A stretch of DNA of 64,000 nt, taken from Paragonimus westermani (Eukaryota > Platyhelminthes > Trematoda > Plagiorchiida > Troglotrematidae). Shown here piece by piece: positions 35,101 through 45,200 of this stretch. Position numbers and translations under genes: made by a program. Each line of letters starts with the position of its first letter. Position 1 is the stretch's first letter. The stretch covers positions 51,222 to 115,221 of the forward strand of contig QNGE01002422.1 in NCBI GenBank assembly GCA_008508345.1. Reading direction: 5' to 3'. The notes beneath the pieces were generated by a model that saw only the letters and a program-made list of their open reading frames with translations, did not search any database and was not told the origin of the DNA.

Positions 35101-38100
35101 TACCTGTCTCTTCATTCCATTGTTCACTTTCAATTTTTCCGCGCCCCCCATTTTGTACAGAACTTTCCCGGACACTTCAGACCCAGATGCTTTAATGCTA
35201 CGTTGCCGGCAGTTAGCTGCAATGTTGTCCATCGATTTGAAGGAGGAGCATGTCAAGGTGGGCCACTACAGTCACTACTCTTTGGCTTGGTTCTTGATGT
35301 TCTGCTAGGCTATTCCTAGAATGTCTTCTCGTAGTTATTGTTATCACCTCTTGGATTCCGCTGCATGAGTCCACCCAACACTATCCGGCATAATATCCTC
35401 CTCCTGCTCACGTTACCTTTACAATGATATTCCATTCCTAGCGCCTTTCGTTCCTCAGTGGTGACTCTTTTATGTTTCTGCACGATGGACCTAGAGATTT
35501 GATCAACTGATCTGTTTCTCATTCTCCCACTGTCGATCTTTTGAAATATCAGAATTTTCTGCTTTTGTCTTTTACTGACTAATTACTATAGGTTTTCTGT
35601 TGACTGCACATGTTTTTTGTTGTTTGTAAAGATATTATCGAATCTCTTGGCGTTGCTTCATCCCACAACTTTGCCTGGTATCCTCACACGGTAACTGTTT
35701 TTTTCGTGAAATGAGGAATCTATCTTTGTTATGCTTTGCACTTCAGAATCCTATACACATCTTATCCTACAAGATATCGATTCGTCATTACGTGCATCCC
35801 GCCGCAGTGGCTGTACGGTTGTCTCCAACTTCCAAGAGGGTTGTTACACTCTCGATAAGATTCCTGAAAAATAGTTACAAATGTGGTGGTGCTCCTCGCA
35901 CATTCCTCATCATTTTTATCATGTCCGTACACTTTATTGCTTGCAATGAATTCGTTGAGAGTATACCTCTTGACTCTAATATTCTTCTCTTTTATCACCT
36001 CTGTCTCTTCCAGAACAGTTATTGTCATATAGGTGACCGAAGTTCGCATTTGAAGTTTTCTGACACGTTTTCGCTTGAATAACGTACAGTTTTTCTTCCA
36101 ATATTTTTGCAACAGTAGTTTTGTATCAATGTTAAGTATTCAGTCTCCGGTTGCCCAGGTTTTTTCTGACTTGACTTGAAATCCAATCGTTCCGTTTTCA
36201 GGGACGTGCACTGACTATGAAGTTGAAATTGGACACTTTCGAGGTTCGTTCGCGCTCTCAACCTTTACCAGACTATACGAACGACGCAGAGGTCATTGCT
36301 ACCTTTGCAACTGAAATTCTTCGAGAGGAAATGCTGAATGAGAAAAGTGCGATTGTTCCAGTCAATCCAAACGCGTCAACAAGTACCCGTAGCCCCGGTT
36401 CGCAATCACCACGTGTATTGACGCTACGCCTAATGGGTGAGTTTTGATCCAACTGATTATTCCGTTGAAGAAATACTATTCTATCATTCCCCGTTCGTCA
36501 TCATTTTCCCGCATTGTAGGTGCTTATATTTTTATAAATGGACGCAACAAAAACAAAATGTGTCATAGCTCTGAGTAAAATGTGTTAGGTTCATCGTTCG
36601 ACTGCCCGTCATATTCGTATCAACCGTCTTGATTTTTTATCTTCTAATCTCACATCTACCGCCAACTTTTCCTATATCCCAAACTTTATCCCATATCTCA
36701 TATGCTTCTACCTCACCTCAGTTTCCGCACCTTTAATTCCAGGGTTGAGAATGTCTACCTTACTACCGGTCGAAATGTGCCCACAAATTCGTCAGCACAA
36801 CATCGAACAAGCTTTTGCTCAGGCACGTGCCTCGAACCAAAATGAAGAACTTTTTGTCGATCCGATCAGAAAGCCTGCTGATGAATCAAAATTTCCACTT
36901 TCTGTGGATAGGAATGCTACCACTACTGTTAGGAAAACCGTATCGTCCAAAAAACAGAAAAGAAAACAACCAAGCCATCAGACTCCGGTTAGCATTGTTT
37001 ACTCTTGTCAACTCTTGGTAGTCAATGTAGGATTTTACGTTTTATCTTTTCTTCTTTCGATTACCGTTTGTTGTGCTGTCTCGATACGAGTAGTTAGTCC
37101 CATTTCAGCATTTAATCTCTAGGGCCTTCTTATGATTATGAAACGTTCACTATCCATGCGTTTTGCGTGTGTTTCGACTTGTTAAGTCACTGTTGGCTCA
37201 AAACTACCTACGCTGCTTCTGCGGATTTCGCCACGACCACATTTGTTTCGTTCTTGTGAGACTGGGGTGCAAGTAGCACTGTTAGCGTTTATCTACACAG
37301 CTTTAGTTCTCTCGCGGTGTGTACAGCGTGAATAGTTTTTAGAATCGCCTGTTGTTGTTAGTCAGCTGCCGAACGAAAATTTTGTATTGTCTCTATATTT
37401 CGTATAGCATGTACTTGTGAACTGTTAAGCGTCGGAACAGTAGAGCTCTTGCTGCTCCAAATGCTCCCCATAAAGCCGATCACTGGACTAATTAGGCATC
37501 GCTGCTGCACCCGAGAGACTAGAAAACTTATTTTCATACACGCAACAGAGTTGTCTGGTGACTCTGCTGGTCATTTATTTTCTTGGTTGAAGTGGTCATG
37601 TCCGAGAAGGTTAATGAAGTACTCATTGTTCACGGTAGCCGGTTTCGTGCAGGTTGTATCCAGCTGCCCAACTCATGCTGACTTCATTAATTCTGGCAGA
37701 ATTATTTCATGAAGCGTTTGCCTGTGTATACTAATTATCGTACTTATTACTCTAGTTGTATATGGAAGAAACTTTTATTCCTACTCAGAATATTCGTCTA
37801 ATATGTAATATGTCTAATATGTAAGCGTTATAGTTCATTTCTTGCGCAAGCATCGTTGTTTATAGTTGCCAAAACCGAAGGCGATGCTTGACCTTGAGAC
37901 GCCTTTTCTGCAGCCGTTGATTCCAGTTTCTGACCAACTGTGTGAAGGGTTGAACCTTACAGTTTGCGACTCATCGAGAAACGGTGGTTATTCTGTTGGT
38001 TTGTACCCCTTTTCACAAACTTTCATTATTCAGTACACTTTCGATCATAACCACGTTCCTTGGGAGGATTCCACCTTGAAGCTACCTGCAGCTGCACATA

Positions 38101-41100
38101 TTTCATTGACACTGGACGTTCGCACGTCATACCTCCTTTTTTTTGCCGGAAGCTGGTGATTACTCAGTCGTTCTCCTTCCTAACCGTCTACCATAGGTTT
38201 AGTGTCCGGCCAACCAATGATCTACAGAGTGATTCACGAACCATCTCTGTGAGGTCTGAAATCAATTAAGGTAAATTTCCTCAGGTGGATTTTGGGTGGC
38301 TCATCTTTCTGGACGTAGAGTGCTTCCCTTACAGCAAGATGCTTCCGGAGGAAACGTTTCTTACGGGGACAGCACGATCTTCACCGCATCCTCATGGCGA
38401 TATGGGAACAATCCGTTAACTCTAACAGTAAGACGCTGTGTCGAATTTGTGCTTGCAACGAACAACTCACGCCAAATCGCGCCATCCATTGAACTAGTCG
38501 GCCTGTTCGCACACTGCGCGTTCGCTGGTCTAGCTTGTTCCTGTTTGTCATCTTCGACTACCTGCCTCACAAACTTTTACTCAAACCCACTTTATATGTC
38601 TAGGTTTCAGTGTCTACAATTAGTTTCTCATTCCACGAACAAGTCAGGCGGCGAACCGCACGTGCGTTTCCGTCACCTAATGTTGTCACAATTCTGTGAG
38701 ATGAAAGTCCTTTGGATAGAAAAGGTAGTCTCCGTAGTAGACAAGAATGATGCGAATGTTTTTAAAACACTGAATTTGACCGACAGAATGCGCTGTTTCG
38801 CCTTGCGTTACACACACACTATGCCCGTAAAGGCGACCGAGTCTCAATATGAGTCGCAAGTTTCGTCGGCGGAACAGTTACTGAAACATATGTTGACCCA
38901 GTTTTCCTTTGAAAATTAAAGTAATTTACAATAGATCCTGCCCAGTCACCAGATCAGCTTATGGGGTTTTAAATGAGCGTAATCTCTGTCTCAGTTCCCT
39001 CTTCTTGTTCCAAACTTCTTTCTATCACAGTCAACATGAACTACATGGTTGTATATCATCAGCGTTGTTTTAGGGAAGTTACCAATTAATTACTTTCTGT
39101 TTGGCTAACGTATACTTACTGGAACACCTCTTGATTAAGTGCACTTGACAATCCCGGCGGTTGTTTTCTATGTTATCACCGGTCTCCGTTTCATGTTTAC
39201 CTACGTTGATGTAAGGTACTCTCGCTGAGGGCAGATAGTGGGTAGGACCTACCTTGCAGCGACTGCTTAAGACGTTTCTTGAAGAGGATTTTGTTGATCG
39301 CTTACTAGAACGTTCATTCACCGCATAGATAGTTTTATCGTGTTAGTTTTTACTGTCCAGTTTTCCGTTATTAGATGTATAAGAATTCGTGTATATGAAT
39401 TCTACTTTGAGCCCGTGTCTTCCTAGCGCTTTGAATCGCGTGTGATTTTCTGGCGTTTATTTTCATTGTTGATTAAGTGCAACACATCAGTTTAACAGTT
39501 CACGTTTTCAACGTGTTTTTCTCACTAACGAGTTTGTGTGCTTATTGATTTAGCTTCTTTGCTGGACTCAGTCCGGTTCCCGACATGACAAGTGTGCAAT
39601 AGACGTCAAAGTGGCGGACGAATTGTCGCCCACTGGCTTGTGTGTCACCTGCCCGGTTTGTGGATTGGAACTGCAGGTTGCTTCGGAAGAACAGGTATGT
39701 CTGGTTATGTTGGCGTTGTGATGGATTCGCCGTTGCCCACCCGTTTTTGAGCTTTACCTGGCTATTTTTCTTTTGTGTATGCAACGATTTAATGGAGATA
39801 GTAGCCCTGTAACAGCTCTGTAGCTCTCATTTGGCTTCTTGTAGACTAGAATCATTCTAATATTCAATCACTATCAAACGCACAATTTCCGCTTTATTTC
39901 GGTCCACCTAGAATACGGATTTGGCTGCCCTGTGAGTACCTAACCAACTGTTGTTCCTAACAATCACATATCAATGGTGTATATTTCTGATGAGTAGTGT
40001 GGCAGATTTATGATTTTAGATGAGACCCAATGTGAAAAGTCCGAGCTTCGGCTGGGTTCGAACCAGCAACAGACAGCATGCCTCAACGCGGCAAGCGCTC
40101 TACCAGCTGAGCTACCAGCTGGCTTCGTAGCTCAGCTGGTAGAGCGCTTGCCGCGTTGAGGCATGCTATATCTGTTGCTGGTTCGAATCCAGTCGAAGCC
40201 CTGACTTTTCACAATTGGGTCTCATCTAAAATGGTGTATATGTTGAAAACACTTTTTTCTACCACTTTTATCGAAATAGTTGTGAACATTGGCAACTAAC
40301 TACTGTCTGTTTTTCTACTTAAACAATTGAATTGTTTCATTTGGATTGGTTTGATGGTCGCATGGAAACCGAACTGCCTCTCGTCTGACTTCTGGCCTTT
40401 TTTGCTCCTTAACCCATAGTCAGCTCTGCGGTTACTGATCGCTCTAATCGCAGCCAGTTTTAATATATCTGTTCAGAACTCATCAGCTGTACCTCCTCCT
40501 GTCTTGTCCAAATCGTTCATTCACCAATGTCTGTGATTTAAATCCTATTAGAATATCCACTTTGTTTCGCCTCGACTGAAACTGAGCGATCTGTTGATAG
40601 GAAGAACCGCGCCTCACTGATAGCATGTTTTGGTCCATGTTTGTATTTTGAGCCCCCTCCCAATCTTGGAAGCCTCTCTTCTAACTCCAGGATATGGATA
40701 CTGTCAGTGTTGGATTGTTTTCCAGGCCTGTCGTTTCCCTTGAACATCATCATGTCAAGTGGCATCTTCAGTACGGCTTCGTAGGAACTCCACATTGATG
40801 ATGGTGTTTTATATCGCTGGTCAGTTTTGTGTGCCTCCTATTTGTCTACCTAGTTCAACACTCATCTGGACGATTGTCTCAATCAGACTGCGATCGCAGA
40901 CGTTGTGCGCGAAAGAACATTCAGCGTCTCCCAACCAGCTATTGTGTCTTCACAATTCGGTCCGCGTTCTGAATCCAAGACACTAACGTGCCATTCCCCA
41001 TCTCTGTCTTCCTTCGTGCCGTGAGTCTCGCGTGCTTTGATTTGGTCAATATGAGTCAGAATTTACTTATCCAAAGCTTGCTTTGTGTAAATGAGCAGAC

Positions 41101-42156
41101 CTGTTTTTGGTTGCATCCGGTCCGTGTGCCTTCATACTCCAAACGTGTGGGTTTCGAAACCTATGTGATTGGTCATGTGACCATCCATCAGAACCATAGC
41201 GAAATTTTTCTGTTCACATCTTTCCCAGACGGGTCGACAAGGGCGGCTAGTAGTATCTGCGTGCTTTCTCACATTTGCTGGCTGTTTTGATAACGACTGA
41301 TTTCACACGTTGGTAACGACTTGAAATCTCATCATTCCATGCTGGAACGCGCAGCAATTATTATCTGTGTTTCTGTCCTACAACGTTTGTTTGCCAACAG
41401 TTGACTGCAAGCTTCAGATATCGAGCGTTCTCCTTGACAGCTCATCCACAAATCTCTTGTGTTTTGTCGGCAGATTTTCTATGTCACAAAATGTTCTGAT
41501 GAGATATTCCAATGCGTTCATCAACCTATTTTTAGCATGTTCGCATACTGCCTCCATTATCGATCGTCTAAAATATTGTGTGCAACGGCGTAGCTGGGTC
41601 TGACAATCCACTAGCGTACTTATCGGTGCATACAGTACGTAAAGACTTCGTTGGCTATGTAGTGTTCAATTTTTGGCCCCGGCTTGGTGTATTTCTAACA
41701 GTAACTTCCGGTAAACGTTCTCCACTCATGGGTGGGTATGTATTTGATGTAATTGAAATATTGTAAAACTTAAAACCCAACAAATCTCGGTGTCGGTTTT
41801 GAGGACACCATGTTTGTTAAATCACTGAAACAACACGATACTTCATCGTGGTTGTTCATTCTTACAAACAAATTATTGTTTGCACCATATTCTGTCATAG
41901 ATAAGTTGAGTTTTGGATCTACCGTACCCGTTAGCAAAATAGGCTGATTTCCTGGACAGTGGAGTGGAGTGTAGCGAGATGCCAAGATCTCATAATCGTC
42001 AATAGGCTTTCGACTTGTCTAAAATGCTCGCTGGACCAGAATTGGTCCAGACGCTATGTGAGCAAGCACCATTTCACTTCGTCGTCAGTGAGCATATATG
42101 GCATAGTTGAACCGGATCATTACGTGTTCAGTTAAAACAAGACTGTTTTGTGTCAA

Positions 42157-42218
<62 letters not shown>

Positions 42219-45200
42219 AGGTAGCAATATATCAGTGGTTCACACCAATGCCTAACTGCCACACAACCATGAAGAGAAAGCAAACCCTATGTATATAGGA
42301 GAGAAGGAAAACAGAAGGGGACGGGAAGGTACATAACTCCTGAAAATGACTACGTCCCTATTCTAACATTCAGCATCAAGGTGCCTACACCTTGCAAACA
42401 AGTGTCAATTGGTGTTGAATGCACTGATCGTGTATGCTGGGGTAGGCAACGTTAAAGACATCGCTGTTCACGTGATCAAACAAACCAGCGCGCGGCGGTG
42501 GGGAATGCATAGATGGACAAAAAGTGCGTCGTGTTTGTCGAATATACACACTATTTCCTTTGACATTCCTCAGTTCGACATGCGTCCACTTATGCGATAT
42601 TACAGTCACTCTTAGCGCCCTCAGATACCTAAGTGAGTCGTGATTTTGTGGACGTGTCTGTCAAGAGTAGTTTGTATTGAATTTAAACATGATTGTCTTG
42701 ACGGGTCCGCCCTGTTTCGGAACAATTTTGGTCGCTTTCATCGGACAAAAAAAATGAGAGAATTCTGCCCTCATTTTTCAGCTTTTCGGGGATTGTGATC
42801 TTGTTTGCACCCTATTGACCAAATCAAAGGTGGCAATCCCGTTCACCGGATTGTTGACTGCTCCTGGCCAATTCTGATGAAATGGAGGACGCATGTACGC
42901 ACTGGCGTGTACGCGCGACCATAATTGAATGGAGCTGTTTCCAGCCCACTTTGGTTCCTTGGGCCCAGCTGCACAACTTGTCTTATCTACAACCACGTAA
43001 AATCCCACTTCCTTGCTCAGGAGCATGGCTAACCCAGCAACCACAAGCTCGCTGGTCTATTGTTCACTCACCAGTTTAATAAATAAGCAAAACCCTGTGA
43101 TGAGTCACTGCGATCCCGTTTTTTTAACCAACCCACTACTTTAATTTTAGGTGTTTCATCCCATATTTTACGTTCGTGTCTACTGAAACAATACCACACA
43201 TGAATAGATGGATATACAATGAATCTTAAGTTTGGGGCCAATTTGTGCATACGTTGATCCTGGAGTAGAAACTGGCTATGACAAATTCTCCAATTGAATT
43301 CATTGGGTTCAGCTGTTGCGTACAGGCTTTCTATTGCATATCTAAGGTGGACATCAAGCTTCCTTGCTTAAATGCAGATAACAGACATTAGTACGGCTCA
43401 TTTGATTCGTAGACATGTTTTATTTGCATATGCGGTAAGCGCCTACTGAAGACGGTCGGTGTGTGCTTTAAGCGAAATGGGACATTTTTTGACCATTCAA
43501 ATGCGCGGTTCGAGCATCCTTTCACTGTCTACTAATTTCCTTCCTATGGTTCACATGAATTGTGTGGTTTGCAGTTTTCGCGTTATAATCGCCGACTGTC
43601 TTAGTACATATTCTGACCACCCGGTCACTTAGATTTTTCAGAATCCGGCATTATTAAATTTGCTCACATTCTTAGTCCGTAGACAGCGGTGTCTTTGGTA
43701 TGACGACGTACACTTCAAGTATGAGGTGGCAAACTTTGTTGCAGTTGCCGAAAAGGCAGCACACTTCAACTGCTGGTAGTGCCAACGTTTTGTGTCTTCT
43801 ACATCCATTTATTACCGTAGTGATTGATCTTTCTAAGTCCCGCTTGTGTCCACCGCCCTTTACGGTTTGCTGACAGGTTTGTGGGCTGTGGGTTTCACAT
43901 CATCCGCTTAATGACGTCGTTGCATCACTGGCCTATTCACTAGTCTCTGTTGCAAACTTGCCGTATAGGGAAACCTTGGGAACTCAGTCGATTTTTTTAT
44001 TCGCCTGATGTTGTGGCTTTCTTTTGTGGAATCCTCACTGACCAGTGCGATTGAAAACAGAATTGGCTTCACTTTTCTACGGTACTTTTGGTATAATAGG
44101 TGACATTCTGTGCCGAATTATACCTCAATTGCTTACGATCACAAGGAACAACGCAGTCAGATGGTAAATGGCCAAGGAAGGTCCGGGCCTACTGATGACA
44201 ACCACCCAACAGAAACAGCACCAGTATGTGCGGAAATGTTAGCAAAACATGTACACTGACATGGATGATGAATTGGCTAATGGCCACATGATTGCCACCT
44301 GGGAGAACGACGGATTGTGCCACTAATCGCTGTTGCAAAGATCAGTATATCATGTGCATTCATATTGACCGGATAGGACAAAAGAACCTTGGGTTATCGC
44401 AAAATAAGTAACCCCTCAGGCCGAGTGGGGACATGGAACACAGGTGAATACAGGAAAGCTAGACCGATAAGTTAAATGAATCCAGTCAGGATTGTGAATG
44501 CTAGATTTGAATCTTGGCATCACAAAAGCGTACACATGTAGACCGGCCATTTCATGCGTCTTTTGCTTATTCCAATAAACACCTATCTGTTCCCTAGTGC
44601 CACTTTGAAAAGCCATCCACTTTACCCCCACCCTTATGAGAGACCTCAGTGTTAAATTCAATTTATATCCCTTACAGGAAATCACTGCGTGGTCTATACG
44701 CTAGTGAATTCTAATAAACCCTAATTTAGTCGGATCATCATCATCACGTTGTACGCAGTCACCTAACTTGTGCACAGTCAAAGCCATGTCTAAATTTATT
44801 TAGCGCTGGTAAGTTTTGGCGGCTGCTGTTACACTTCAAGTGCACACTTGATCAAACTCTCAGTGTGTGTACTACAGCCGTTCACAGCTTTCAATATTCC
44901 CATTTGATCTTATGCTTGTGTCACTTGATTTTCTGGGCTCGTGTCCGTGGCCACTATTCTGAAGTTGGGTATTTTTTCGCTAGTGTTTCGAATGTCACTC
45001 TTACTAACGTTTTATTTTTAATTAGGGATTTTCACTAATTTGCTAGTGAGCCAACCGTTTGTGAACATTTGTTCCTCATACTTATATAGGTTGTTGTAGT
45101 TTCTGTTTGTCTTTGGCTGTCTGTGTATTTGGAATTTGCACTTACCTAAAATCGCTGTAGTCAGCGAGCTCAGCGGCTGTTATTTTCGTAGTGAGCTGAT

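Noticed and set aside
35711..36112. Overlapping 123- and 116-codon frames in POLK intron 8
   Set aside because: Opposite-strand frames over the same bases without motifs; POLK exons 8 and 9 join in phase without them.
39985..40020. Hammerhead motif in the SINE (CTGATGAG at 39987)
   Set aside because: CTGATGAG is present, but no stem II followed by GAAA could be formed, and copy 1 does not preserve the box.
42159..42218. CRISPR-like or regulatory repeat array
   Set aside because: It is a simple CAT microsatellite forming the tail of a retrotransposon copy, without spacers.
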